A stretch of 60,859 bases of DNA from CALLMJ01 sp964493765 (GCA_964493765.1 CAZBPK010000113.1:1-60859), one strand, 5' to 3'. Positions 26,528 through 36,253 are shown, counted from the first letter of the stretch. A program made the numbers and translations. The notes: generated by a model not told the origin, from the sequence alone.

Positions 26528-26589
26528 GTTATGCTGAGGATTGAGCAACTAATTCCATTGCTACATTTTTTTATTCTCCTCAGCATAAC
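26528..26589 (-). other. Nested inverted repeat between the T9SS gene and the TonB receptor gene
   Basis: The outer arms are 13 bp and perfect (GTTATGCTGAGGA at 26528-26540 and its complement at 26577-26589). Inside the 36-nt spacer lies a second stem, AGCAA (26544-26548) with TTGCT (26558-26562). It begins 9 nt after the T9SS gene stop and ends well before the receptor's -7 box. It may be a terminator or a processed RNA structure; there is no clear T-run after it. Confidence 0.55.
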
Positions 26590-26598
26590 CATACACAA

Positions 26599-28440
26599 TT
26601 ATTTATTCATTTTCATTATTTTCATGCTTTTCATGAATCCATTGTATGTAATATTAAGCAAATAAACTTCATTAGGGAAGTTTTTTAGAGAGATATTTTC
26701 GGTAGATTTCTTTGCTATATGCTCATATACTAAAATACCTTTGGTATCATAAATTGTAACTTGTGCATCAATAGGTACATTGGAAATGGAGAAATCCTCA
26801 TGAAATGGTGAGGGAAATACCTGTATTGCATCTAAAATATTTTCACAATTGCATTCCGCTACATTGGAATATTTTACTTCCCCATTTTCTGCGATATAAC
26901 TCATTCTATACAAACCTTTTTGATAAGGAATATTAATGGTATTTAGATGGTTATAAATTTCAGAAAATACTTTCCATTCACTTCCATCTTTTGAAGTTTC
27001 TATGAAATATGGCGAAATAGGTTTTTCAGAAACATTCCATATTAATTCTGCTTGTTTTTGATTGGGAATACATTTTACTTGAAGGGTATGAAAATCTATT
27101 GGCAAAACAATTGGACTTTGTACAATACACGGACTTATTTGTACTACATCATTTAATAAGGTTTCTACTTGCAATCTGAATTGACAATCTGCAGCGTTTA
27201 CACCATCTACAAGAACATAATAGGTAGTATTGGGAGTAAGAATGCCAGTAGTTATGGAAGAGTTGTTACTTAAATCTGATGTGGAAGTAATTGCAACACT
27301 ACCATGTGCTGTATTAGAACCGCAGACCAAGTTGTTGAAAATACGAAACTGCAACTGTCTGGGAGTAGGAGTTGAATTACAGGCACAACTCATATCTCTA
27401 GGGGTAATCCTTACTTTAATATCTCCAGGAGCACAATGCCCACTCATGGGAGTAATGAATTTAAACCATATAGAGTTTTCAACTGTTCGTGAGATTGCAC
27501 CAAAAGGACCTGGATTTGCAGGTTCATAACCATCTTTATAGGTACCGTCTGATGGAATCGCACCAGTTCCGTTGGGATTATTGCCAACATATATTGCTGC
27601 TCCTCCTTGCCTATTACCCGGAGATGAATTAGTGCTGGGTATTAAACCCGTTGCTAATGAATTGTAATATCCCCTTGAACCACCGTTATAACCCTCAGTT
27701 AATTGAATTGCATCTGAACATAAATCATTGCTGGGTCTTTTTCCAATTACTACCCAATCTATATCAAAGTCATGAGTAAATGAGCCTGTTTGTGATAATC
27801 GGATACCAATTCTGCCTGTTTGATTTTTTAATGATGATACATCCATATAAACAGTTCTAGCATTTAATAATGTGTTAGAAAAAAAAGAACCCGAGTTAAA
27901 ATCATTATAGGGATCCCCAAAAACTGTATTAAAACCTGCTGGGGACGCGTCAGGTATTTGATCATTGTTACTATCAAATACCCAACCAATTGTGATGGAA
28001 TTACTAGTACTGATAAAACCGCTACATCTTAAAATAAACTTTAAATAAATGTTTTCTACATCAGGAAATGTAATTTGAGGTGTCCATAGATAAACCCCAT
28101 GATTAGTAGTTAAGCGTTGTCTTAAAAATGCTGTGCTACCCCATTCATAACCACGATTTGATACACTTCCGACCGTATACCATGCATTTGATGTATTAAT
28201 AGTAGGATTCCCAGGACTACCTGATTGATTGCTTTTGGTCCATTTACTTAAATCTCTGGGTGAGCCTAATAAATCTAGTGATGCAGTTGTAAAAGTATCA
28301 ACAAATATAATCTGAACATCATTTGCAGAAATACCTGCAATTAGTGTATCCCTGTATTCTTTTCCTAATTGTGCATTCAGTAAGTTATAAAAAAATAACC
28401 CATATATCAAAGCAAGTTTTAAGTATAGTTTTAATTTCAT
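26599..28440 (-). CDS. T9SS-secreted protein with type A sorting domain
   Basis: The 613-residue protein has a signal peptide ending LLNAQ. Its N-terminal half has a jelly-roll-like region with matched strands (about residues 40-230), followed by a beta-rich domain with cysteine pairs (about 235-440) that resembles the region found before sorting signals. The last 75 residues are a type IX C-terminal domain: VFPSPFHEDFSIS, then VTIYDTKGILVYE, then LKNFPNEVYLLNI. The cargo passes the outer membrane through the T9SS and is attached or released. No catalytic motif was found. Confidence 0.82.
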   Translation of the reverse strand: MKLKLYLKLALIYGLFFYNLLNAQLGKEYRDTLIAGISANDVQIIFVDTFTTASLDLLGSPRDLSKWTKSNQSGSPGNPTINTSNAWYTVGSVSNRGYEWGSTAFLRQRLTTNHGVYLWTPQITFPDVENIYLKFILRCSGFISTSNSITIGWVFDSNNDQIPDASPAGFNTVFGDPYNDFNSGSFFSNTLLNARTVYMDVSSLKNQTGRIGIRLSQTGSFTHDFDIDWVVIGKRPSNDLCSDAIQLTEGYNGGSRGYYNSLATGLIPSTNSSPGNRQGGAAIYVGNNPNGTGAIPSDGTYKDGYEPANPGPFGAISRTVENSIWFKFITPMSGHCAPGDIKVRITPRDMSCACNSTPTPRQLQFRIFNNLVCGSNTAHGSVAITSTSDLSNNSSITTGILTPNTTYYVLVDGVNAADCQFRLQVETLLNDVVQISPCIVQSPIVLPIDFHTLQVKCIPNQKQAELIWNVSEKPISPYFIETSKDGSEWKVFSEIYNHLNTINIPYQKGLYRMSYIAENGEVKYSNVAECNCENILDAIQVFPSPFHEDFSISNVPIDAQVTIYDTKGILVYEHIAKKSTENISLKNFPNEVYLLNITYNGFMKSMKIMKMNK

Positions 28441-28454
28441 ATATATTTTTCTTA

Positions 28455-28462
28455 CAAATTTA
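28455..28462 (-). promoter_or_regulatory. -7 box TAAATTTG of the T9SS cargo gene
   Basis: A TAnnTTTG match 14 nt before ATG 28440. The 262-bp divergent gap to 28703 otherwise holds AT-rich sequence and three tandem copies of CTAAAAAT near 28664-28688. Confidence 0.55.
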
Positions 28463-28702
28463 AAATAATACTAATTTGCATTGAATAGTTTTAAACTAAA
28501 TTGTTTACTTTTTTTTAATTTTAAATAAATAATTAAAAATCATGTTTTTAATTTAATTTTTTTTGAAAAAAAATTTAAAATCATTAATAAAAATGCATAT
28601 ATTTGAAAAATAGTTTTTGTTTTGTTTCCCCATTTTATTTTTAAGTTTTTATAAAATAAAAAGCTAAAAATCTAAAAATCTAAAAATTTGTATATTCGCA
28701 CA

Positions 28703-29188
28703 ATGAAAAAGTTTTTATTACTATTATTGATTTTAGGGAATAGTTGTTTATTTTCTCAAAAGTTTGATTTAACAGGAGAGTGGAAAGGTTATGCCTACCA
28801 AACTAATGGTGTAGGTTGGTATTTTACAGCAAATTTTACTCAATCTGGAGATAGCGTTACAGGAGGTATCTATTACACTGATGATAAAAACCCCAGGGTT
28901 TTTGTTATTTACAAAATGAAAGGAAAAATTTTCAATAATAAATTACAATACATTGAATATGAAATTCTTAAAGATAATCCAAGAGCTTTTTCATCTTGGT
29001 GTTATATTGAAACATTTTTGGATATAAATATTCAAGCTGATAGTATTTTCTTAACCACAAAAAAAGGGGAATCGTGGACAAAGACACAAAGTGGTTCCAA
29101 AGGAATTAAATGTCCTGATGCTGATATGAAATTTAGCAAAAAATATGAAACCAATACTCAAAAAATATTCAAATTAAAGAAAATATAA
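28703..29188 (+). CDS. OmpA-family protein, N-terminal part (frameshifted gene)
   Basis: The 162-residue frame begins with a signal peptide (to CLFSQ), followed by a beta-rich domain with GEWKGYAYQ near the start that resembles small lipocalin-like envelope domains. It ends prematurely after an A6 run at 29160-29165. If one A is added there, the frame runs straight into an OmpA C-terminal domain (next entry). The joined product of about 280 residues would be a periplasmic or outer-membrane protein that binds peptidoglycan. The start at 28703 is set by the signal peptide. Confidence 0.75.
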   Translation: MKKFLLLLLILGNSCLFSQKFDLTGEWKGYAYQTNGVGWYFTANFTQSGDSVTGGIYYTDDKNPRVFVIYKMKGKIFNNKLQYIEYEILKDNPRAFSSWCYIETFLDINIQADSIFLTTKKGESWTKTQSGSKGIKCPDADMKFSKKYETNTQKIFKLKKI

Positions 29189-29541
29189 AAGTTGGGGAAA
29201 AAATTACTGTATATTCAATACAATTTCAACCCAGTAGAGCAGATTTGTTGCCAGAGTCTATGCCAGCGTTAGAAGAAATGGTAAATTATTTAAAGTCTCA
29301 CCCCAGTGTAAAATTAGAAATTATTGGTCATACAGACAAAGGAAAAAATCCTGAATATAATTTGGAATTATCCTTAAAAAGAGCAGAAACCGTAAAAGAT
29401 TATTTTGTAAAAAGGGGAATTGCTTCTAATCGTTTGAGTACGAAAGGAATGGGGTCTAAAGAGCCTATTGCAGATAACAATACCCCTCAAGGAAGAGCTA
29501 AAAATAGAAGAACAGAATTCAAATTTTTAGAAGTAAATTGA
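29189..29541 (+). pseudogene. OmpA-like C-terminal domain, different frame from its N-terminal part
   Basis: The peptidoglycan-binding OmpA/MotB domain is clear: LEIIGHTDKGKNPEYNLELS, RAETVKDYFVKRGI, and GRAKNRRTEFKFL. The frame can be read upstream without a stop as ENIKVGEKITVYSIQFQPS, the usual strand before this domain, which shows that the domain belongs to the gene starting at 28703. The frame difference is one nucleotide at the A6 run. The TTG at 29245 is not a convincing separate start. Confidence 0.8.
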
Positions 29542-29609
29542 TTTAATTTAGCTTGATACATGAATTTGAAATTCAAAGCTACAACCAAAACCATTAAAAT
29601 GTAAATCAT

Positions 29610-30602
29610 TTAAATTCTTCTTTTATAAAGCTCTTCAATCATTTGTACTGAATAAAAAGCATCGGTTATGGAAGAAATTAGAGCAGGTTTCCCATTTAAA
29701 ACATTCAAAAACTCTTCATATACTGACTGGTGGTTCGATGCAGATCCTTGATAACCAGTGTATTGATTGGCAGGTGGTATTTTTTCAATATAAGGGATTT
29801 CATAATTTTCAATATTGCATGCCAATACTTCATTCATATATTGCCCCCCTATTTTGACAGTTCCTTTTTCCCCTAAAATGGTGATACTACTTTCCAAGTT
29901 TTTTTCATAAGCACTTATAGAATAATTGAAATTTACATCAACATTATTTACTAAACGCAAGTTTAAGCAACCTGTGTCTTCAAACTCAATCATTTTTTGA
30001 TGATTAAAATTCCAATATTGAGCATTTTGAATGGAAGTCATTTGCCCAAAAAGATAAATTAAAATATCCGTAAAATGTGAAAATTGGGTATATAAAACTC
30101 CACCATCTTTTAATAGTTTACCCTTCCAGTCGCTGTTTTGATAATATCTGCCATCTCTATTCCAAAAACAGTTTACTTGAACCCAAAAAATTTTTCCCAA
30201 TTGATTTTCAAGGATTAAGGATTTAAGCCATTGTACAATAGGGCTGTAACGATTTTGAAGCATGCAGAATAGTTTTTTTTGATGGAAATTAGCAGTTTCT
30301 ATCATTTGCAAAGCATCTTGGCTTTTTAATGCTAAAGGCTTTTCACAAATTACATGAAAACCATTTTTAAGTGCTTGAATAGTATGTTCTGCATGTAAAT
30401 AATTAGGAGTTGCAATAATTGCAATATCAATATCTTGTTTTAGAAACTCTTCAAAATTTGGTGTTTTAAAACAAAAAAAATGATCAATTTTTTGATTATC
30501 AATATCACAAACTACTTTTAGTTCTAAATCTTTATGATTTTCAATTACTTGTGCATGTTTTTTTCCAATAAAACCAAGACCAACAATTCCTACTTTGTAC
30601 AT
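29610..30602 (-). CDS. Gfo/Idh/MocA-family oxidoreductase
   Basis: The 330-residue protein has the N-terminal Rossmann motif GIVGLGFIGKKH and the family signature CEKPLAL near residue 92, whose Lys is part of the NAD(P)-sugar active site. The C-terminal half has the usual alpha/beta dimerisation and substrate domain. Members oxidise or reduce sugars, inositols or UDP-N-acetyl sugars; the substrate cannot be assigned from the sequence. No sugar-nucleotide or glycan cluster surrounds it. Confidence 0.9.
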   Translation of the reverse strand: MYKVGIVGLGFIGKKHAQVIENHKDLELKVVCDIDNQKIDHFFCFKTPNFEEFLKQDIDIAIIATPNYLHAEHTIQALKNGFHVICEKPLALKSQDALQMIETANFHQKKLFCMLQNRYSPIVQWLKSLILENQLGKIFWVQVNCFWNRDGRYYQNSDWKGKLLKDGGVLYTQFSHFTDILIYLFGQMTSIQNAQYWNFNHQKMIEFEDTGCLNLRLVNNVDVNFNYSISAYEKNLESSITILGEKGTVKIGGQYMNEVLACNIENYEIPYIEKIPPANQYTGYQGSASNHQSVYEEFLNVLNGKPALISSITDAFYSVQMIEELYKRRI

Positions 30603-30654
30603 AATTCTTGCAAAATAAATACAAATTGCATTCTATAAAGAAGCCACCTAAAAA

Positions 30655-32781
30655 TTAACTGATAATACTTTGGGTAATGGTATCAATATATTTTTGTTGC
30701 AATTCAGCTAATTCAATAAATTTAGCTTGTGCATTAAAAGGTTTATCTTTTGTCAAATCGTAGTGATAATATAAACCATCACTTTTTAAATAACGAGCTT
30801 TTACGTTACCTTTAAAGAAAATATCTAAAATTTCCAAGATACGTTCTTGGTTATCTTTATCTAAAATCGGAAAAGCAACTTCTACTCTTCTGTCCAAATT
30901 TCTTTCCATCCAATCCGCTGAACCACAATAAATTTTCTTTTCTTTGTTATATTCAAACAAATAAATACGTGAATGTTCTAAAAATCTACCAACAATGCTT
31001 CTGACAGAAATATTTTCTGACAAACCTTCCACACCAGGCACTAAACAGCAAATCCCTCTAATTAAAAGTTGAATTTTAATTCCTTTGTTAGAAGCACAAT
31101 AAAGCATTTTTATCATTTCTGGGTCCACTAAAGAGTTCATAATAATTGTAATAGAAGAGGGATTTTCTGTAGAATGAAATTTGATACAATTGATAATCAT
31201 TTCTTTGAACTGATTTCTCATACTTACAGGAGCTACCAAAATTTTTCTCCATTCTTGTTGCTTAGAGTAGCCTGTTAATAAATTATAAAGTTCAGAAACG
31301 TCTTTTGTAATTTCTGGATTACAGGTTAAAAGGCTTATGTCTGTATATATTCTTGCTGAAATTTCGTTATAATTTCCTGTAGAAAGATGAACATAATTTC
31401 GGATGTCATCACCTTCTTTACGAACAATCAAACAAACTTTACAATGGGTTTTAAGTCCCATTACCCCATAAACAACGTTCACCCCTTCACTTTCTAGTTC
31501 TCTTGCCCAGGTAATATTTTTTTGTTCGTCAAAACGTGCTTTTAGTTCAATAAGAGCAGTAACGTTTTTACCACGAATAACAGCTTCTTTTAAAGCCCCT
31601 ACAATAGGAGATTTACTACCAGAAGTTCTGTATAATGTAATTTTAATGGCTAAAACATTCGGGTCATTAGCAGCTTCTTTGATAAGATCCACAACATGGT
31701 TAAAACTTTCATAAGGTTGCCACAACAAAATATCTTTGGATTTAATAGCCTCAAAAATATTTTCTGATTTCGCAATAATAGGATTTAATGATGGAGTAAA
31801 AGGTTCATCTTTAAGATGAGGTTTATCAACAGTTTTATAAATTTCCCATAGAGCATTGGGGTCTATGAGGTGTTCTTTAATATAAATATCTTTTTCGTTG
31901 AGTTCGTTTAAACTTTCTAATAAAATTTGTTTGGAATAATTAGAAATATTTTGAGTCATTTCTAATCGTATTACTGAACCTAAATTTCTTTTACGAAGTT
32001 CTTTTTCAATAAGTTTTAGTAAATCATCTGCTTCAGCTTCGGAAATGTCTAAATCTGCATTACGTGTAATTTTAAATTTAGAAACATTGAGAATTTTCAT
32101 TCCAGGAAAAAAATCTTCTAAGTATTCAGAAATTACATCTTCCAAAAGAACAAAATCATAACTATCACGAGTTTTTAGGAAAATTACAGAGGGTAAAATT
32201 GATGGAACAGGGATTACAGAAACCAAAGGTTCTTGTTCATTGTTTTCATTAAAAAGCTCTACAATTAAATTAAGGTTAAGATTACGAAGTTTAGGAAAAG
32301 GGTGGGAAGGGTCTATAGCAAGAGGAGTAACCACTGGGAATATTTTTTCAACAAAATAATTGTAAACAAACTTTTTTTGCTCATTGGTCAAATCATTGAC
32401 TTTCAAAATTCTTACTTTTTCTTTTTCTAAAGAAGGTAATATTTCGTAGTATAATGTTTGATTATGTTGTTGTAAAATAGGCACTAAGGATTGAGAAAGT
32501 TTATGTATTTGTTCTTCTGCGGTCATACCGTCAGTAGTTTTTTTATGGAGTTGAGCTTTTATTTGTTCTTTTAAACCTGCTACGCGTATCATAAAAAACT
32601 CATCTAAATTGGAAATAAAAATCGCACAAAATTTTAAACGTTCTAAAAGCGGATTACTTTTATCTTGTGCTTCTTCTAAAACCCTATAATTAAATTGTAT
32701 CCAACTTAATTCACGATTAAAAAACATTTCATTAGGTTTTACTTTTTTGATAGATTGAGTGACTTTTGAGTTTTTTTGCAT
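30655..32781 (-). CDS. ppk1: Polyphosphate kinase 1
   Basis: PPK1 reversibly polymerises ATP gamma-phosphate into polyphosphate. The 708-residue length and the domain order fit the family: N-terminal NRELSWIQFNYRVLEEA, head domain, and two phospholipase-D-like catalytic domains. The segment VHLSTGNYNEISARIYTD holds the autophosphorylated His region. ARFDEQKNITWARELE and GLKTHCKVCLI are also typical. A TATTTTTG -7 box is at 32812-32819. It is followed by the oxidoreductase gene after 52 bp. Confidence 0.97.
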   Translation of the reverse strand: MQKNSKVTQSIKKVKPNEMFFNRELSWIQFNYRVLEEAQDKSNPLLERLKFCAIFISNLDEFFMIRVAGLKEQIKAQLHKKTTDGMTAEEQIHKLSQSLVPILQQHNQTLYYEILPSLEKEKVRILKVNDLTNEQKKFVYNYFVEKIFPVVTPLAIDPSHPFPKLRNLNLNLIVELFNENNEQEPLVSVIPVPSILPSVIFLKTRDSYDFVLLEDVISEYLEDFFPGMKILNVSKFKITRNADLDISEAEADDLLKLIEKELRKRNLGSVIRLEMTQNISNYSKQILLESLNELNEKDIYIKEHLIDPNALWEIYKTVDKPHLKDEPFTPSLNPIIAKSENIFEAIKSKDILLWQPYESFNHVVDLIKEAANDPNVLAIKITLYRTSGSKSPIVGALKEAVIRGKNVTALIELKARFDEQKNITWARELESEGVNVVYGVMGLKTHCKVCLIVRKEGDDIRNYVHLSTGNYNEISARIYTDISLLTCNPEITKDVSELYNLLTGYSKQQEWRKILVAPVSMRNQFKEMIINCIKFHSTENPSSITIIMNSLVDPEMIKMLYCASNKGIKIQLLIRGICCLVPGVEGLSENISVRSIVGRFLEHSRIYLFEYNKEKKIYCGSADWMERNLDRRVEVAFPILDKDNQERILEILDIFFKGNVKARYLKSDGLYYHYDLTKDKPFNAQAKFIELAELQQKYIDTITQSIIS

Positions 32782-32811
32782 AGAAAATGAATTTATGTAG
32801 AAAGATAATTA

Positions 32812-32819
32812 CAAAAATA
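32812..32819 (-). promoter_or_regulatory. -7 box TATTTTTG of ppk1
   Basis: A TAnnTTTG match on the minus strand, 30 nt before ATG 32781. Confidence 0.5.
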
Positions 32820-32826
32820 TAGAAAT

Positions 32827-33222
32827 TTATTTCAAATTTGCAAGTGTTTCATAAAATTTTTTTACCATAACAATTTTTTGTACTTGTTCACCAGAAGCAA
32901 TTAGTCTATCTTTTACTTTAGCATTCCATTGACAAATTACTTTATTTTTTTCAACGGCAACAAGCTCAGCTGTAAAAATCACAATTTCATTTTCTAATGC
33001 TGGTGCATGATGATTCACACTCACCATTACTCCAACTCCTTCTTCTCCTTCTTCTTTCATTTCATGAACAAATAATCTACAAACCCATTCTGCACATTTT
33101 GCAATTGTAAAAGTAGATAATACCGGGTGAATCAATCCTTCTTCATCAAAAGCTGCAAAATCTTTAGGTTGAACTTTATATTCATAAATTTTTTTATCAC
33201 CCCATTGAAATGGATTTTTCAT
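32827..33222 (-). CDS. Hotdog-fold thioesterase (FlK-like)
   Basis: The 131-residue protein fits a single hotdog domain. The order YKVQPKDFAAF, the helix segment around IAKCAEWVCRLF, then VNHHAPALENEIVIFTAELV resembles the fluoroacetyl-CoA thioesterase-like (FlK) family; the general activity would be hydrolysis of acyl-CoA or a related thioester. The substrate is unknown. It lies 3 bp after hemB on the same strand. Confidence 0.75.
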   Translation of the reverse strand: MKNPFQWGDKKIYEYKVQPKDFAAFDEEGLIHPVLSTFTIAKCAEWVCRLFVHEMKEEGEEGVGVMVSVNHHAPALENEIVIFTAELVAVEKNKVICQWNAKVKDRLIASGEQVQKIVMVKKFYETLANLK

Positions 33223-33225
33223 AAT

Positions 33226-34209
33226 TTAATAAATTTTATTTTGATAATAATCCAATGCCCATTCTTTGGCAAAATAAGACAAAATCATATCTGTTCCTGC
33301 TCTTCTCATAGAAATTAAGATTTCATTTCGTACTTTTTTTTCATCTATCCAACCTTTTAAGCCAGCCGCTTTTACCATTGCATATTCCCCTGAAACATTA
33401 TAGGCAGCAATAGGTAAATGACAATGAGTTTTTAAACGATAAATTACATCTAAATAGGATAGAGCAGGTTTTACCATCAAAATATCAGCACCTTCTTCTA
33501 CATCTAATTCCATTTCCAAAAGAGCCTCTTTTGCATTCGCAGGATTCATTTGATAAGTTTTTTTATCACCGAATTTAGGAGCAGAATCTAACGCATCACG
33601 AAAAGGACCATAAAATCCTGAAGCATATTTTGCTGTATAAGACATTATGCCCGTCTCATAAAAACCATTTTTATCCAAACCTTCACGTATCGCTTTTACT
33701 CTGCCATCCATCATATCCGAAGGACCAATGTAATCTACTCCTGTTTCTGCTTGCACTAAAGCCATTTGAACCAAAATTTCTAAAGTTTTATCATTAATAA
33801 TTTTACCATTTTCCACCAATCCATCATGCCCATCAGAACTGTAAGGATCCATAGCTACATCGGTAATAATACAAGTTTCTGGAAATTTTTCTTTAATACT
33901 TTTTAATGCTTTAACGTAAAAATTATTTTTTTGAGTTCCATAACTTGCGATTTTGTCTTTTTGGGTTTCTTCCACAACAGGAAAAATAATAAAACTTTCA
34001 ATTCCCATTTTTAAACATTCTTCAATCTCTTGAAGCATATCTTGCAAATTAAGCCTAAAAATGCCAGGCATAGAATTAATTTCTATTTTTGAAGCAGATC
34101 CCTCCAAAAGAAATAAGGGATAAATAAAATGCTGTGGCAACAAAATGGTTTCTTGCACTAAGTTTCTTATGGCTTGTGATTTACGATTTCTACGTGGTCT
34201 TTTTAGCAT
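33226..34209 (-). CDS. hemB: Delta-aminolevulinic acid dehydratase (porphobilinogen synthase)
   Basis: HemB condenses two 5-aminolevulinate molecules into porphobilinogen. The 327-residue protein carries the Schiff-base lysine segment MVKPALSYLD and the GPSDMMDGRVKAIR segment. The metal region reads TDVAMDPYSSDGHDG, with Asp in place of the three zinc cysteines, so this is the Mg/K-type enzyme and not the zinc type. A TACTTTTG -7 box is at 34223-34230. Genes for the thioesterase follow on the strand. Confidence 0.97.
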   Translation of the reverse strand: MLKRPRRNRKSQAIRNLVQETILLPQHFIYPLFLLEGSASKIEINSMPGIFRLNLQDMLQEIEECLKMGIESFIIFPVVEETQKDKIASYGTQKNNFYVKALKSIKEKFPETCIITDVAMDPYSSDGHDGLVENGKIINDKTLEILVQMALVQAETGVDYIGPSDMMDGRVKAIREGLDKNGFYETGIMSYTAKYASGFYGPFRDALDSAPKFGDKKTYQMNPANAKEALLEMELDVEEGADILMVKPALSYLDVIYRLKTHCHLPIAAYNVSGEYAMVKAAGLKGWIDEKKVRNEILISMRRAGTDMILSYFAKEWALDYYQNKIY

Positions 34210-34222
34210 ACAATTTTTTAGG

Positions 34223-34230
34223 CAAAAGTA
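34223..34230 (-). promoter_or_regulatory. -7 box TACTTTTG of hemB
   Basis: A TAnnTTTG match 13 nt before ATG 34209 on the minus strand. Confidence 0.55.
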
Positions 34231-34265
34231 AAGAGAAATTTAATCTTTATTTTAACTTCTTTATA

Positions 34266-35270
34266 TTATGCTTGATGGTTATTGAAAAATTTTTGATTAA
34301 GCCAGTCTTGCATTCTTTTTATTCCCTGAAAATGTAAAATCTTATTTTCTTCAATCAATTTTTCTGTTAAGGTGATTTCATTTTGAAACTCTGGTAAATT
34401 AAAAACTGTTGAAACAATTATTTTTTCTAATTCATGTAAAAACCAATTTTTCATTTTATGATTTCTCAATGCTTCTAAATGTTGATTATTTTCTAAAAAA
34501 TGAAAAAATGAAAGGGTTAATTTCCAAATTTTATCTAGGTTGTAATTTTCTAAAGAAGAGCAAATTTCTACAGGAACTTTCCATTTTTCTAATGGATGAT
34601 GAAATAATTTAATAGCATTCAAAAATTCTATTTTGGATTGATTGGCTAAATGACGATTTTTTTCATCTGCTTTTGTAATAACAATTAAATCAGCCATTTC
34701 CATAATTCCTTTTTTAATGCCTTGGAGTTCATCTCCTGAATTTCCTAAAATCAATAAAATAAAACAATCCACTAATTGATGAATTAAGGTTTCTGTTTGT
34801 CCAACACCAACGGACTCAACGATAATCACTTCAAAACCTGCGGCTTCGCAAAGTAATAAAGTATCATAAGTAGCTTCAGCAATACCACCAAAAGCATTAC
34901 CAGAAGCTGTTGAACGAATGTAAACATTTTCTTTTTGGGAAAGTTCATACATTCTTGTTTTATCACCTAGAATAGAACCTTTGGTAATAGGGCTAGAGGG
35001 ATCAACAGTAAGAACTGCTAAAGAAAAATTATTGGCTATTATCTGCCCAAAACTTTCAATAAATGTACTTTTTCCCACTCCAGGAGAACCCGTAATTCCG
35101 ATTCGTTTACTTTTTCCTGTGTAGGGTAAAATTTTTAAAAGCACATTTTGTTTGAGAACTTGGTCATCTCTTCTTTTAGATTCAATTAAACTGATGGCTT
35201 GGCTTAAAATGGTAATATTTTTATTCAAAATTCCATCTACATAAGCATCAACGCTTAGCCTTTTTGCCAT
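34266..35270 (-). CDS. meaB: MeaB-like GTPase (methylmalonyl-CoA mutase chaperone)
   Basis: MeaB/ArgK GTPases load and protect adenosylcobalamin in methylmalonyl-CoA mutase. The 334-residue protein has the G1 motif GSPGVGKST (near residue 60), the SPITKGSILGDKTRM segment, VESVGVGQTE as the G3 region, and ITKADEKN as the G4-like motif, all family-typical. The mutase subunits are not in this window. It lies 10 bp after metF in a same-strand pair, both being linked to cobalamin or one-carbon metabolism. Confidence 0.92.
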   Translation of the reverse strand: MAKRLSVDAYVDGILNKNITILSQAISLIESKRRDDQVLKQNVLLKILPYTGKSKRIGITGSPGVGKSTFIESFGQIIANNFSLAVLTVDPSSPITKGSILGDKTRMYELSQKENVYIRSTASGNAFGGIAEATYDTLLLCEAAGFEVIIVESVGVGQTETLIHQLVDCFILLILGNSGDELQGIKKGIMEMADLIVITKADEKNRHLANQSKIEFLNAIKLFHHPLEKWKVPVEICSSLENYNLDKIWKLTLSFFHFLENNQHLEALRNHKMKNWFLHELEKIIVSTVFNLPEFQNEITLTEKLIEENKILHFQGIKRMQDWLNQKFFNNHQA

Positions 35271-35280
35271 ACAATAAAAA

Positions 35281-36234
35281 TTAAATATGCTTTTTTAGTT
35301 TATTCATCAACCTAATAAAAGGTTCTGTATTTTGCATAATATAGAAATGCAAGTTTGTGCAACCTTTTTCTAATAAGTCTAATGATTGATTATATGCCCA
35401 CTCAATACCAATGTCTGTAACCTCTTTATCATCTTTAGCATTTTGAATGGAATCTATAAGTTCTTCGGGTAAATCTACAAAAAATGATTTTGGAATTGTA
35501 TTAATTTGTTTTCGAGAAGTTAAGATTTTCAAACCCGGAATAATGGGTAAATGAATATTATTTTGTTTTGCAAGTTTCACAAAATCAAAATAATATTTAT
35601 TTTCAAAAAACATTTGACATACAGCATAGTCCGCACCTGCGTCATATTTATTTTTTAAGTTTTGAATATCAAACTTTAAATTTGGGGACTCAAAATGTTT
35701 TTCGGGATAACAAGCAACTCCAATGCAAAAATTGGTTGTATCTGCGTCAATCAAGTCATCGAGATATTTTCCTTTATTCATAGAACTAACTTGGTTCACT
35801 AAATCGAGTGCATAAAGATTCGTGGTTCTACCTTGTGGGATAGGTTTTCTTTGACCATCACCCCTTATTAAAAGCAAATTTTCTACTCCTAAAAAATTCA
35901 GTTCAATTAAAGCATCTTCAGTTTCTTCGCGTGTAAAACCATTGCATAGAATATGAGGAACGGGGTCTATATTAAATTTATATTTTATGGCTGCACATAA
36001 CCCAAAGGTTCCAGGACTTTTTCTTTTAGTTCTTTTTATGTAGGTTCCATCGGGCATTTCTTCCCAAATTACTTCAGCTGCATGAGAAGTAATATCAATA
36101 AACTTGGGTTCAAATTCCAAAATACTTTCAATGGCTTTATAAATTCCTTGAAATTTTGAGCCTCTTTTGGGGGGTATGATTTCAACGCTAATAAAGGGAT
36201 TTTTATTTTTTTCTAAATGTTCAATGACTTTCAT
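35281..36234 (-). CDS. metF: 5,10-methylenetetrahydrofolate reductase
   Basis: MetF is an FAD enzyme that makes 5-methyltetrahydrofolate for methionine synthesis. The 317-residue protein shows the family order: SVEIIPPKRGSK, the conserved glutamate at the substrate site; ENLLLIRGDG; the VACYPEKH segment; and QMFFENKYY, the FAD/substrate region. It is followed by meaB. Confidence 0.95.
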   Translation of the reverse strand: MKVIEHLEKNKNPFISVEIIPPKRGSKFQGIYKAIESILEFEPKFIDITSHAAEVIWEEMPDGTYIKRTKRKSPGTFGLCAAIKYKFNIDPVPHILCNGFTREETEDALIELNFLGVENLLLIRGDGQRKPIPQGRTTNLYALDLVNQVSSMNKGKYLDDLIDADTTNFCIGVACYPEKHFESPNLKFDIQNLKNKYDAGADYAVCQMFFENKYYFDFVKLAKQNNIHLPIIPGLKILTSRKQINTIPKSFFVDLPEELIDSIQNAKDDKEVTDIGIEWAYNQSLDLLEKGCTNLHFYIMQNTEPFIRLMNKLKKHI

Positions 36235-36253
36235 TGAGTAAATTTTCTGGTTA

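Noticed and set aside
13631..28440. SusC/SusD polysaccharide-utilisation locus
   Set aside because: Two TonB receptors are present, but no SusD-like lipoprotein or glycoside hydrolase is next to either.
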